The notes under the pieces were generated by a model, which saw only the letters and a program-made list of their open reading frames with translations, was not told the origin of the DNA and ran no database searches. DNA of 64,000 nt from contig NC_092337.1 of the NCBI RefSeq assembly GCF_046630445.1, positions 369,945,501-370,009,500 of the forward strand. The letters are read 5' to 3'. Made by a program: the position numbers and the translations under genes. Shown piece after piece: positions 35,357-46,219 of the stretch. Each line of letters opens with the position of its first letter. Position 1 is the first letter of the stretch. This stretch comes from Rutidosis leptorrhynchoides. Taxonomy: Eukaryota; Streptophyta; Magnoliopsida; Asterales; Asteraceae.

Positions 35357-37421
35357 TGTAACACCCGCATTTTGGGCCTAGATGAAATGACCATTGTACC
35401 CTGGGGTAGGGCGTAATTAGTGATTTTTATAATTATATGTTTATAATTATTTGGTTGTTTAGTTGAGACCAGTTTATAACAAGGGTCACAGAACAGGTTG
35501 GTTTATTTAATTTGGACTCCGTTAGTACCGCCTAAGGAGATACGAAAGGTTATCAGATAAGATAACTGGTAAATACCTGTGTGATATGGGGTATGAGTTT
35601 GTAACTCATTTAAGTGTATGTATCTGGATAGTTCTATCCATTTCTCATTTCATCAAACCCACACACGAATGTATACACTAACACACACATAAACCCTAAT
35701 TTGATTTTGTGAGTCTTTGGATTAATTGAAGCTAGAGATATATTCCTTGTGATTTCGTGATCAATATAAGGTATGCATATCATAGATTCATGTATTAATT
35801 CTTGCTCAAAATGGGTTTTTGGTTCATATGAGTTTTATGCATTTTGATGCTTGATTATATGTGTTTGTGATGCTCAATTGATGTTAGAAATAGGTTGTAT
35901 ATATGTTTAGTAGCTTCCATGCGCTTAAAATTTGATCAAAATCGCTCAGAAATTGAGTTTTTGGGGAAGAAATCACAAAATCAGCGAAATTGGTTCGAAA
36001 CCCAGTTTGCTACAGTACCCGAGTTGCTACAGTACCACCGAGTTGCTACAGTACCGAGTTGCTACAGTGTCACTATTTTCTACAGTGTCACTATTTGCTA
36101 CAGTACCACTATTTGCTACAGTACCAGTATTTGCTACAGTGCCGAGTTGCTACAGTACCCCCCGAGTTGCTACAGTACCCGGGTTGCTACAGTACCCGAG
36201 TTGCTACAGTGTCACTATTTGCTACAGTACCTTTTATGAAATTGAAACGGGCGTAACTTTCAAAACGTAACTCCGTTTTTGATGAATAAACTATCGTTAG
36301 AATCGTAATAAAGAATACTTTTCAATGGTGAACTTTTAAGAAACTAGATCAAACTGTTTTTGGGTCGGAAAAGAAGTTTTAGTGTGTATGTCGTGTTTTG
36401 CACGCACCTGTATGCCATTATTGAATGGAGTCATGATGTAGACTCATAAAATTATGAATATATGGTGTTATGACCTAGTTTATAGTATGATTTGATTATA
36501 CTATTGATTGAGATATGTATATTGACTTCGTTGTGTTGTTCTCAGGTGATAAGAACAAGGAAGAAGCTCAGAAGTAAGATAACTGAGCTGTAGCTGGTAA
36601 TCGGTGAGTGGGATTATCTCCGTGTGTAGTGTACAGTAGCAAGTTGTGCTACTATGTTATACTGTTATAGTTGCTATGCTTAGTAGATATGTTGTAATAA
36701 TGATCATCGTAGAGTTGCCATGCTAGTCGTAGGAACAGTTGTTCGTAGTGGTAGTTGCTTAACAGTTGTGTGCACAAGTTGTAGTTGCCTGTTGGAACCT
36801 ATTGTTGTTAGGTTCAGCTCAGAGAGGTCAACCTTGTTGTGGTTGGGTCCAGTTGGCTACTGTTTGTTGAGTATAGTGCTGAATGACGCATCACCTGCGT
36901 GTGGATTTACTATACTGGGGATTCAGTAGTAAGGACTTTCGGTAGACGCTAGACTGATCAGCTAGTGGTCGTGTGCTCGTACAAGCCGCCGAGTCTCTAG
37001 TTGGAGCATAGTTGCTAACTGATTGTTGCCAGTTGATAGTTGCTAGTTATTAGTTGTCAGTTGCCTGTTATGGATTGTTGTAGTTGCTGTAGTTGTACAA
37101 GTTGGTACTGTATGCTAGATCTGTTAGATGATTCCATTCACTTAGCCTCGTGCTAACCCCCCTCACTTCCTCCCTTGCAGGTTTTCGATCTTAGTGCTGG
37201 TAGGGACGGGAGTTGGGTTGACGATATGTTTGACAAGACGAACTCTGATGTCTTAACTTTTATAAATATGTAACTAGTTGTTTAACGTAACACCGGTTGT
37301 TTGTAATAAGTAACTAGCTAATGATTTGTGATAATCATGTTCGTAATTAACTAAGGGTATTTATGTGAATTAAGACTTCCGCTGTGATTTAAAAAAAAAA
37401 AAAAAAAAGCAAGGTGTTTCA
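35357..37421 (+). repeat. 5' LTR of the gag-only element
   Basis: It holds a 13-copy CTACAG array (36003-36233), GTTGC/AGTTG-rich sequence at 36.6-37.1 kb and an A-rich tract just before the terminal GCAAGGTGTTTCA. Confidence 0.93.
36003..36233 (+). repeat. TTGCTACAG array (about 13 copies)
   Basis: The words GAGTTGCTACAGTACC and CTATTTGCTACAGT alternate with 16-19 bp spacing. The whole array recurs in the 3' LTR at 40753-40977. Confidence 0.92.
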
Positions 37422-37608
37422 ACTTGGTATCAGAGCATAGGTTTGGCCGCATGTACATTGTGTTGAATGTCATGTTCCCAAACCTTGTGTTGTGCCAAAC
37501 ATATATGAGGGAACGGGTTAAGTGAATGTAGGGATTACATGTGTTAGTTGATAGGTACTAACCTGTTTTTCACTAAGAGTTTGTGTGAGATGTTGTGGTA
37601 GTGCAGAT

Positions 37609-39063
37609 ATGGCAGATAATACAGGAAACGCAACTGGTCCGTCAGCCCCCGGAACATTCAGAGCCCCAGATGAAGACGGATATGTGTCAGAAGAGGATCC
37701 GCAGGAACAAATTTTAGATTTGCAAAGTAAGTTAAAGGAAGCACGTGATCGAATAAGGGAATTAGAACAATGCCAGGTAACCGTGAATCCAAGTGGTAGT
37801 GTACCGAATCAGACGATTAGTGGGTATCCGGTGCAGTCAAATAATTATCAGCAAATTGGAAGTGCTTTCCAACAACAGCAATGGTTACCACCTCAATATC
37901 AGTTTCCTCAACAGTTTCATATGCCACCTCAGTTTAATCAACAGTTCCCAAATCAGATGTGGGGTCCGTATCAGACGCCGATGTTTCAACAACCAAAGAA
38001 ATGTACCTTCAAACAGTTTCTGAATTGTAATCCACCAGAGTACTCAGGAAGTTTTAACCCAACGGTAACACTTAACTGGTTAAGAGAGATAGAAAAGGTT
38101 TTTGAGGCCTGTCAGTGCGAACCAGAATTACAGGTTATTTATGCTAGTCGTATGTTGAAAAATAGGGCAATGGTTTGGTGGGATACGGTTATTTCTAGTA
38201 TACCAAAAGAGCAAGTGAACATGATTATTTGGGAACAATTTTATAGTAAAGTTTGTGAGCAGTATTGTTCGTCTTATGACCTCAATCGAATTAAGACGGA
38301 ATTTCTGGCAATGAAAATGACACCTCAGATGACGATAGATGAGGTGATTGAGCAGTATATGGATAAATTAAGGTTTGTGCAACAGTGGGTTCCAGATGAG
38401 CAGTCCAGAATTCAGCACTTTGTTAATATAATTTTACCGGAGTACAGAACAATGGTTAGGATGACGACGACGTTATCGCAAGCGTTTGTTATGGCAAAGA
38501 TGGTAGAGGATGACGTCAGAGCAGCAAGGAATAGAATAGTAGGTTATGAGATGCCACAACAAGATCAGGTGATGAGTCATTCAGACTCTAGGTCAAAGAA
38601 GTCTGTTAAGTTGAAACAGAAGAGTGGGTCAGAACATAGTGGGTCAGCATCAAGTCAGAATTCTTGGTGCTATAGTTGCAGATCATCTCATAGTGGTCCT
38701 TGTTCAGATTCAACCAAAAGATGTTTGAGATGTGGTATTGTGGGGCACGAGATTCGAATGTGTTCATTCCAAGAGGATGTATGTTGGAGATGTCATCAAG
38801 TGGGGCATAGGTCAGCTCAGTGTCCGTATATAAGAGGATCAGGTTCTGGGGCGGGGCCAGGAGCGCAGTCGGGATCAGTAGGTGGATCTTCTGGTTCTCC
38901 AGTTGGGCAGAAAAGAAAGAATCCACCTACAGAAACAGCAAGAGCTTATCAGATGGTTGCAGATGCAGATGTTGAATATGATGTGAATACAGGTATGCTT
39001 CAAAATCCTCGTATTTTTAGTTATACACATGTATATGATTGGGTGTATATATATGTGTGGTAG
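37609..39063 (+). CDS. Gag protein of the gag-only element
   Basis: Intact frame of 484 aa from the ATG at 37609 (MADNTGNATGPSAPG); an upstream in-frame ATG at 37585 would add eight residues. Features by residue from 37609: a short coiled coil about 25-50 (ILDLQSKLKEARDRIRELEQ); a Q/P-rich stretch about 60-125; the retrotransposon gag domain about 130-300 (YSGSFNPTVTLNWLREIEKV, then AMVWWDTV); an S/K-rich linker; and two CX2CX4HX4C knuckles (CLRCGIVGHEIRMC and CWRCHQVGHRSAQC) near 370-405. The gag N-terminus is of the same general type as the Tekay gag at 99 but only distantly similar. The expected role is particle assembly and RNA packaging. The intact frame suggests it is still under selection or young. 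Confidence 0.9.
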   Translation: MADNTGNATGPSAPGTFRAPDEDGYVSEEDPQEQILDLQSKLKEARDRIRELEQCQVTVNPSGSVPNQTISGYPVQSNNYQQIGSAFQQQQWLPPQYQFPQQFHMPPQFNQQFPNQMWGPYQTPMFQQPKKCTFKQFLNCNPPEYSGSFNPTVTLNWLREIEKVFEACQCEPELQVIYASRMLKNRAMVWWDTVISSIPKEQVNMIIWEQFYSKVCEQYCSSYDLNRIKTEFLAMKMTPQMTIDEVIEQYMDKLRFVQQWVPDEQSRIQHFVNIILPEYRTMVRMTTTLSQAFVMAKMVEDDVRAARNRIVGYEMPQQDQVMSHSDSRSKKSVKLKQKSGSEHSGSASSQNSWCYSCRSSHSGPCSDSTKRCLRCGIVGHEIRMCSFQEDVCWRCHQVGHRSAQCPYIRGSGSGAGPGAQSGSVGGSSGSPVGQKRKNPPTETARAYQMVADADVEYDVNTGMLQNPRIFSYTHVYDWVYIYVW

Positions 39064-40097
39064 ATTAGTAGATCTTGATAGTAGTATAAGATTTATTTTG
39101 TTGCATTATGTTGTTTATGTTTTGGTTGCGACCCTTCTGTGCCATGTGGGGTAAGGGTGACCCTTAGGTTGATTTTTTGGGATTGAGAACCGTGACTTGG
39201 ATAGAGATGCGTTGAGTATGTTTGTGTAGTGAACTTTTGGACGACATGAAGTTGTTGGATAGTGGCATGAGTATGATTGTTATGACGGTATTTCCTAAGC
39301 TTGTTGGATGTATGATCTGGTTGATAGATTATATTTGGATGATTGATAGACAAGGTTTTAGTAACTTTGATTGGACAGATGTTGTGATTGATTAGTCATA
39401 AAGTAGTTAAACTAATTACCGATGCTTATTGATGAGATTGATTGGACATAAGCTAGTGAATGAGACAAGTAGAATTTTTCCGTTACGAGCAACTCAGAAT
39501 GAAGGTATGATTTAGGATAATATGCTTGTGTCTGGCCAACATAAGTATATTGTGATAAATCATACGGAATTTCTGGGAAGCTGAAGGAAAATTAGGCGGC
39601 CTGTGCTATATTGGATTGTGATGTGACTGGATATGAGACGAATAACCTGTGAAGTTCTGTTGACTTACGAGACAATTTTGTGGACCTAGGTATAGATTTT
39701 AGCATGATGACTAATTCTATTGCCGAAGCTTTGGATAATTGGGAAAAGTAGACTGTATAAAGAGTTGAATTGGATGACAGATCGTGAAATTTATGATACG
39801 GAATGGCGAAGAAACACGAATTTGACTCTGATTATTTGACTTGATCGTGTAATTTGTGGGCTTAAGTGGATTAATGGACGTTGATCGACGGAGATTGTGA
39901 GAAGTTATTTGGTATCGGGAGTGTATTGACGTCAGGAATCTCATTTCCCTATGCAATTGTGGTGGATATTGTCGGTATCGGGGATAAGATCGATAAAGTT
40001 AACCGTGTGTTTTGGCGGTGCGAGTAACAATTTTTGGGTTTGTTGACCATAGTTGACCCGATTCCGAGGACGAAATCTCTTTTAAGGAGGGTAGATT
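39064..40097 (+). other. Non-coding interior of the gag-only element
   Basis: About 1 kb where an autonomous element would have pol. No protease, RT or integrase motif is visible in any frame. It ends in the polypurine-type tract before the 3' LTR. Confidence 0.7.
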
Positions 40098-42163
40098 TGT
40101 AACACCCGCATTTTGGGCCTAGATGAAATGACCATTGTACCCTGGGGTAGGGCGTAATTAGTGATTTTTATAATTATATGTTTATAATTATTTGGTTGTT
40201 TAGTTGAGACCAGTTTATGACAAGGGTCACAGAACATGTTGGTTTATTTAATTTGGACTCCGTTAGTACCGCCTAAGGAGATACGAAAGGTTATCAGATA
40301 AGATAACTGGTAAATACCTGTGTGATATGGGGTATGAGTTTGTAACTCATTTAAGTGTATGTATCTGGATAGTTCTATCCATTTCTCATTTCATCAAACC
40401 CACACACGAATGTATACACTAACACACACATAAACCCTAATTTGATTTTGTGAGTCTTTGGATTAATTGAAGCTAGAGATATATTCCTTGTGATTTCGTG
40501 ATCAATATAAGGTATGCATATCATCGATTCATGTATTAATTCTTGCTCAAAATGGGTTTTGGGTTCATATGAGTTTTATGCATTTTGATGCTTGATTCTT
40601 GATTATATGTGTTTGTGATGCTCAATTAATGTTAGAAATAGGTTGTATATATGTTTAGTAGCTTCCATGTGCTTAAAATTTGATCAAAATCACTCAGAAA
40701 TCGAGTTTTTGGGAAAGAAATCACAAAATCAGCGAAATTGGTTCGAAACCCAGTTTGCTACAGTACCCGAGTTGCTACAGTACCCCCGAGTTGCTACAGT
40801 ACCGAGTTGCTACAGTGTCACTATTTTCTACAGTGTCACTATTTGCTACAGTACCACTATTTGCTACAGTACCAGTATTTGCTACAGTGCCGAGTTGCTA
40901 CAGTACCCCCGAGTTGCTACAGTACCCGGGTTGCTACAGTACCCGAGTTGCTACAGTGTCACTATTTGCTACAGTACCTTTTATGAAATTGAAACGGGCG
41001 TAACTTTCAAAACGTAACTCCGTTTTTGATGAATAAACTATCGTTAGAATCGTAATAAAGAATACTTTTCAATGGTGAACTTTTAAGAAACTAGATCAAA
41101 CTGTTTTTGGGTCGGAAAAGAAGTTTTAGTGTGTATGTCGTGTTTTGCACGCACCTGTATGCCATTATTGAATGGAGTCATGATGTAGACTCATAAAATT
41201 ATGAATATATGGTGTTATGACCTAGTTTATAGTATGATTTGATTATACTATTGATTGAGATATGTATATTGACTTCGTTGTGTTGTTCTCAGGTGATAAG
41301 AACAAGGAAGAAGCTCAGAAGTAAGATAACTGAGCTGTAGCTGGTAATCGGTGAGTGGGATTATCTCCGTGTGTAGTGTACAGTAGCAAGTTGTGCTACT
41401 ATGTTATACTGTTATAGTTGCTATGCTTAGTAGATATGTTGTAATAATGATCATCGTAGAGTTGCCATGCTAGTCGTAGGAACAGTTGTTCGTAGTGGTA
41501 GTTGCTTAACAGTTGTGTGCACAAGTTGTAGTTGCCTGTTGGAACCTATTGTTGTTAGGTTCAGCTCAGAGAGGTCAACCTTGTTGTGGTTGGGTCCAGT
41601 TGGCTACTGTTTGTTGAGTATAGTGCTGAATGACGCATCACCTGCGTGTGGATTTACTATACTGGGGATTCAGTAGTAAGGACTTTCGATAGACGCTAGA
41701 CTGATCAGCTAGTGGTCGTGTGCTCGTACAAGCCGCCGAGTCTCTAGTTGGAGCATAGTTGCTAGTTGATTGTTGCCAGTTGATAGTTGCTAGTTATTAG
41801 TTGTCAGTTGCCTGTTATGGATTGTTGTAGTTGCTGTAGTTGTACAAGTTGGTACTGTATGCTAGATCTGTTAGATGATTCCATTCACTTAGCCTCGTGC
41901 TAACCCCCCTCACCTCCTCCCTTGCAGGTTTTCGATCTTAGTGCTGCTAGGGACGGGAGTTGGGTTGACGATATGTTTGACAAGACGAACTCTGATGTCT
42001 TAACTTTTATAAATATGTAACTGGTTGTTTAACGTAACACCGGTTGTTTGTAATAAGTAACTAGCTAATGATTTGTGATAATCATGTTCGTAATTAACTA
42101 AGGGTATTTATGTGAATTAAGACTTCCGCTGTGATTTAAAAAAAAAAAAAGCAGGGTGTTTCA
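40098..42163 (+). repeat. 3' LTR of the gag-only element
   Basis: 2,066 bp, nearly identical to the 5' copy. Differences are scattered substitutions, an 8-bp insertion near 40597 and a shorter A tract. Confidence 0.93.
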
Positions 42164-42350
42164 GAGACTTTAGTACAAACCAATATCACTCTATCTACTA
42201 TCAAAACACATAACTGCAAATTGTTCGAGAACGAGGAATTAAGGCTAAGCTTACACCTTAGAAGAGCACTTACACTTTTACCTTTAAGATTAATCCACTA
42301 AAACCCATCCGTTTTTGATATAATTTTTTTGGGTTTTGTTTGTAAAATTA

Positions 42351-42759
42351 TGATGTGGTACCAAAATATGATGTGGAACCGGGTTGAAAAGCACGCTAAT
42401 TGAATCGGACACGATACTTGAAGGAAAAGTTAAAGACTATCTATTTTATTTATTTAGTTTATTTACTTATTTAAATTATTTGTTTCTACTAATTTTAAAT
42501 TAAATATTAGATTAGATATGATTTAGGATTCGTAGTCGGTTAGGAAACGTAAGAGGTGAGGAATCATTTGTATTATATATACTCCTATGCGTACATGTAA
42601 CAAGCAATCTATCTTTTAGAAAGTTAATAAAAGTTTGAGTTGAAAACTCATCATATTTGCGTATTGTTACATACGTATTTTATCAATTAGGCATGTTTGT
42701 GTTTTAATTGTTTGTTGCCAAGAGTTTTTGTCTTCCAACGGATACTTTGATCCTTATTA
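42351..42759 (+). repeat. 5' LTR of the small element
   Basis: 409 bp. A TATA-like TATTATATATACTCC lies near 42571 and AATAAAAG, a likely polyadenylation signal, near 42626. Confidence 0.92.
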
Positions 42760-42934
42760 TTTGGTATTCAGAGCAATCGATCCACCCTATCATCATTCCA
42801 ATTAGTTGGGTCTCTCCCACGTTTGGATCTTGATAGTTTATCTCATATCTTAATTCCGATTAGTTGGGTCTCTCCCACGTTTTGGTTTTGATATTTTATC
42901 TCAAAAAAATAAAAAATAAAAAAATCGTCGTTAC

Positions 42935-42975
42935 TGTTCACGGCACTGTTCACGCCGAAATCACTGTTCATCGCA
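42935..42975 (+). repeat. Three ACTGTTCA repeats in the leader
   Basis: TTACTGTTCACGGCACTGTTCA and a further ACTGTTCATCGC lie just before the ORF start at 42994. The function is unknown. Confidence 0.8.
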
Positions 42976-42993
42976 TTTTTTTTTCTTGTTTCA

Positions 42994-44088
42994 ATGGCCG
43001 ACGATAAGGGCAATCAAAATCACGATCTCGATATCGCTCTTAAAAGACTCATGAACACGCTAGATATAGTTAATAAATCCAACGAGCGTGCAAAACATCG
43101 ATGGCTTGAAGAAGAAACCCGAAGAGCTACTTATGATGTACGACCTTGGAACGAATCACATCAATACTACCAATATGGATTATCTCAATACCACCAATGC
43201 CCCATTTACTGTGAACCACAATCCTACCATCAACCCTACTATCCACCACTGCCCTACTATCATCCTTACTATCAACCACAGCTCTACCAGCAGATTCAAC
43301 CTGTTAAGGAGAATCTCGATACGGATGAGTTCTTTGACTCGATGAAAAGTTTAATAACGAGGTTGAAAAAATCAAAATCAGAACGTATGAAGAATCGTGA
43401 CAAAATAGTTGAAGAGAGTCAACTTGAGGTAGAAAATAATAAAATAGCCGAAGAGAGTCAGGTTGAAGAAGAAAATGTGTCCTTGAATCCTGAAAAAGAA
43501 ATTATTTTAGAAGAGATGCAGAATGATATAGTTGTTGTTAGTGTTGAAAAAGGTAAAGAATCTGAAACACAAGATTTTGACTTGTTAGGTTCTGGTTTAA
43601 AAGAGGAGAATTTATCACTTTCTAACGTAGTCGCGAGTTCTAAAGGTATCCTTGATAAAGGTGAAGTTGTAGCGGTTTCAAAAGATTATGGAGGAAATAA
43701 AATATCTTATGTTTATTTCAATAACTCCATAGATGCGAGCAAGATGATTAATAAAGGATATTTGTTCGTGTTTAAACCGGACATTGAGAACTCGAGGTCG
43801 AGTTCTTTTCAAGAAGGGGAGAAGGGTCTAAGGGTTTTAGAGTATAAGAATTTTGCAAGAGGTCGTTGCAAATTAATTTGGAATGATAACGATGAGTTTG
43901 TCATTGATGTGTTTGTCTTTGATCCGGGCATATCATTTTATTTAAGTTGTAATGTTCGCCGAGTTGTTATTGATTGGTTTATTTTTGATCCGGGTATATG
44001 GTCTTCTTTGAGTTGGAACTCGAGGGCGAGTTCTTTTCAGGTGCGGAAGACTGATGTGGTACCAAAATATGATGTGGAACCGGGTTGA
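42994..44088 (+). CDS. Orphan ORF (364 aa) of the small LTR element
   Basis: Opens MADDKGNQNHDLDIALKRLM. Residues about 50-105 are extremely Y/Q/P/H-rich (YYPPLPYYHPYYQPQLYQQI). The middle (about 110-200) is charged and probably coiled-coil. The C-terminal third has the paired words ENSRSSSFQEGEKG and WNSRASSFQVRK, and FDPGI twice. No zinc knuckle, protease or RT is seen, and I recognise no domain. The last 12 residues are encoded by the first bases of the 3' LTR. The NSR-SSFQ words are the in-frame reading of Ty3-style polypurine sequence, so the C-terminus seems to have been recruited from formerly terminal DNA. It may be a gag-like packaging protein; this is a guess. Confidence 0.7.
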   Translation: MADDKGNQNHDLDIALKRLMNTLDIVNKSNERAKHRWLEEETRRATYDVRPWNESHQYYQYGLSQYHQCPIYCEPQSYHQPYYPPLPYYHPYYQPQLYQQIQPVKENLDTDEFFDSMKSLITRLKKSKSERMKNRDKIVEESQLEVENNKIAEESQVEEENVSLNPEKEIILEEMQNDIVVVSVEKGKESETQDFDLLGSGLKEENLSLSNVVASSKGILDKGEVVAVSKDYGGNKISYVYFNNSIDASKMINKGYLFVFKPDIENSRSSSFQEGEKGLRVLEYKNFARGRCKLIWNDNDEFVIDVFVFDPGISFYLSCNVRRVVIDWFIFDPGIWSSLSWNSRASSFQVRKTDVVPKYDVEPG

Positions 44089-44460
44089 AAAGCACGCTAA
44101 TTGAATCGGACACGATACTTGAAGGAAAAGTTAAAGACTATCTATTTTATTTATTTAGTTTATTTACTTATTTAAATTATTTGTTTCTACTAATTTTAAA
44201 TTAAATATTAGATTAGATATGATTTAGGATTCGTAGTCGGTTAGGAAACGTAAGAGGTGAGGAATCTTTTGTATTATATATACTCCTATGCGTACATGTA
44301 ACAAGCAATCTATCTTTTGGAAAGTTAATAAAAGTTTGAGTTGAAAACTCATCATATTTGCGTATTGTTACATACGTATTTTATCAATTAGGCATGTTTG
44401 TGTTTTAATTGTTTGTTGCGAAGAGCGTTTGTCTTTCAACGGATCCTTTGATCCTTATCA
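44052..44460 (+). repeat. 3' LTR of the small element
   Basis: 409 bp, matching the 5' LTR. The orphan ORF ends 37 bases inside it. Confidence 0.92.
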
Positions 44461-46219
44461 AATTATTTAGTGTTAAAAGGTGATGATTATGAAACTTAGT
44501 CAGCGGTGAACAAGATGAAAATCCGCTGAAAATTTTTGGTGGGTTTTGGAGTTACTGAAAGAAATGGAAATGGCGAGTTTACACGTTTAGTCCCTACAAT
44601 TTTTGTTATGTATCGCTTTTAGTCCCTATATTTGGGGTCAGGTCAAATAAAGAAACAGGTTCTACACTATTTTACGTCTAAATGGGCCAAATCTGATTTG
44701 TTTCTCTATTATGTTATTTAGTATATTTATAAAGAGAAATATTAATTTGAATCCATAACTTTGCTTGAGATTTGTACAATAACATGTGATTAGTTATTAC
44801 AATCAAATGTGATTGTAAGATCCAATCACATGTGATTGTCCCAAGTTTTTAATCTTAGCCATTGATTATAATTGATCCAAGGACCGAGATTTATCCTCTG
44901 ATTTCAAGCAAAATTAAAGATGCAAATAAATATTACTCCATTTATAAATGTTTTATGTTTGGGCGAGTTCAATTATAAACGGCTTATATACGAAAGTTAG
45001 CTAACAATAAATGTAAGCGCTAAGCTGGTCTTATAGATATTTCCGATTTTTTGCTTGGTCAAATAAAGTATGTCATTCGTATATCATGTTAAAGAGATTT
45101 AGATTGAACTATATCAATAGCATATATTTGTGAAACGGAGGGAGTATTAGACATCATTAAGTTTTCCATTCCTTTTAGTCATCTATTTCACAACTAAATC
45201 CAGTCAAACATAAAAAATTTAAAGACAAAACTTGACCATTTTATATTTTCCATCAAAATTAATTAAGATAAAGATATTAATACCATACTACTCCTAATAT
45301 ATTTAATTTGATTTCCATTGCTATAAAATGCTAACTACGTTTCTTTCAACATTGAAAAGAACACTAAAATGTTGGCAAATTGCAGAACTAGACTTATGTT
45401 TATTGGAGAGTTTGGTAGGTTAGTTAGTGTGGTTGGTTCTTTAGGTTGTTGTTAGCCATGTTTCTTTTCTTGTTTAGGTTTGTTGTCGAGGCTCGGCTTT
45501 AGATAACGGTTATTCGTTTTCATTGTATGCCTTTGTTTTCTGCTTTCGAGCCTCGGTCTTTGGTTTTCGAGTGTATTCTTGTTATCTTGTCTCTTTTCGA
45601 GATTTAGATTGGTTATAAAGTTTTCGTTCCCCCAAAAAAATAAAAGACTTATGTTTATTATGTTTACATTTGTTAACATTAGCAACATATTGTTTCTACA
45701 ATTTTCAAATAAAAGGGGAGTATATATAATCATATCATCACTTAGAGAGAAACAAACACACTCTACACGTTTAATAAGATTAACTATTTGTCAAACAACC
45801 TTGTTGAGATCTGAATTAGTTGCAACTTAGTTGTATTAGTTGTAACTTAGTTTCATCTTTGGATCTTTTTTATTAAAATTTTTGTGTTTCGCTAAAAAAA
45901 AATTGACATGTAATGCCAGAATTGTCAATCTTGGCTTACTAAAAGTGTTCGTGTTAGAATTGACATATACACAAAGTTAAGGGGCTATTCTGAAAAAGTT
46001 GATTTCCATGAAAAGTGCAATTGTCTCCATTTCTTTCGATACTGCTGCTATGCTCATAAACATAACGTTAACAATAATTAATACGTCAAATTTCAAAACA
46101 AAAATATAAATCAAAGATACCATCATCATAATCATCATTCTTAGGGGTAGTTAACGACGAAAGTGCAGGCCCGTTAATTAACAATTAACCTAATTTGAAA
46201 ACTCATTCATTTTTATCTG
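44461..46219. other. Intergenic region upstream of the PP2A-A gene
   Basis: No coding frame supported. It contains a possible Stowaway MITE (44936-45144) and two stretches ending in A-rich tails (near 45635 and 45893) that could be 3' ends of truncated LINE-like insertions. The PP2A-A promoter and first untranslated exon probably lie at about 46.0-46.22 kb. Confidence 0.45.
44936..45144. mobile_element. Possible Stowaway MITE
   Basis: The right end GAAACGGAGGGAG followed by TA is the classic Stowaway terminus. The left end CTCCATTTATAAATG after TA matches it only at the tip. 209 bp. Confidence 0.4.

Larger units (their letters stand above)
35357..42163 (+). mobile_element. Gag-only LTR retrotransposon (TR-GAG type, Ty3-like), structurally whole
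   Basis: Two LTRs of 2,065 and 2,066 bp (35357-37421 and 40098-42163) begin TGTAACACCCGCATTTTGGG and end GGTGTTTCA. The target duplication GAGAC is perfect (35352-35356 and 42164-42168). A tRNA-Met primer site TTGGTATCAGAGC starts at 37424, and a GAGGACGAAATCTCTTTTAAGG tract precedes the 3' LTR. The 2.68 kb interior encodes only Gag. There is no protease, RT or integrase, so it must rely on an autonomous relative. By eye the LTRs differ by roughly 1%, so the insertion is young. Confidence 0.93.
42351..44460 (+). mobile_element. Small non-autonomous LTR retrotransposon with an orphan ORF
   Basis: Two 409-bp LTRs (42351-42759 and 44052-44460) begin TGATGTGGTACCAAAATATG and end TTGATCCTTATCA (TTA in the 5' copy). 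The target duplication AATTA is perfect (42346-42350 and 44461-44465). A primer site like tRNA-Met (TTTGGTATTCAGAGC) follows the 5' LTR. The interior is 1.29 kb with a single ORF and no pol. By eye about eight differences separate the LTRs (around 2%). The ends resemble Ty3 chromovirus polypurine sequence, so a Ty3 origin is inferred. Confidence 0.92.

Noticed and set aside
36003-36233. Possible CRISPR-like array
   Set aside because: Spacing is irregular, the 'spacers' are themselves near-identical, the locus is inside an LTR, and the genome is a plant.
35895-36239. Overlapping frames in all three phases across the CTACAG array
   Set aside because: Products are repetitive (CYST/LLQYP-type) because the DNA is a tandem array. 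Openness in three frames is a repeat artefact.
36720-36929. 69-aa frame repeated at 41467-41676
   Set aside because: Present twice only because it lies in both LTRs; no family resemblance, so duplication is not evidence of coding.
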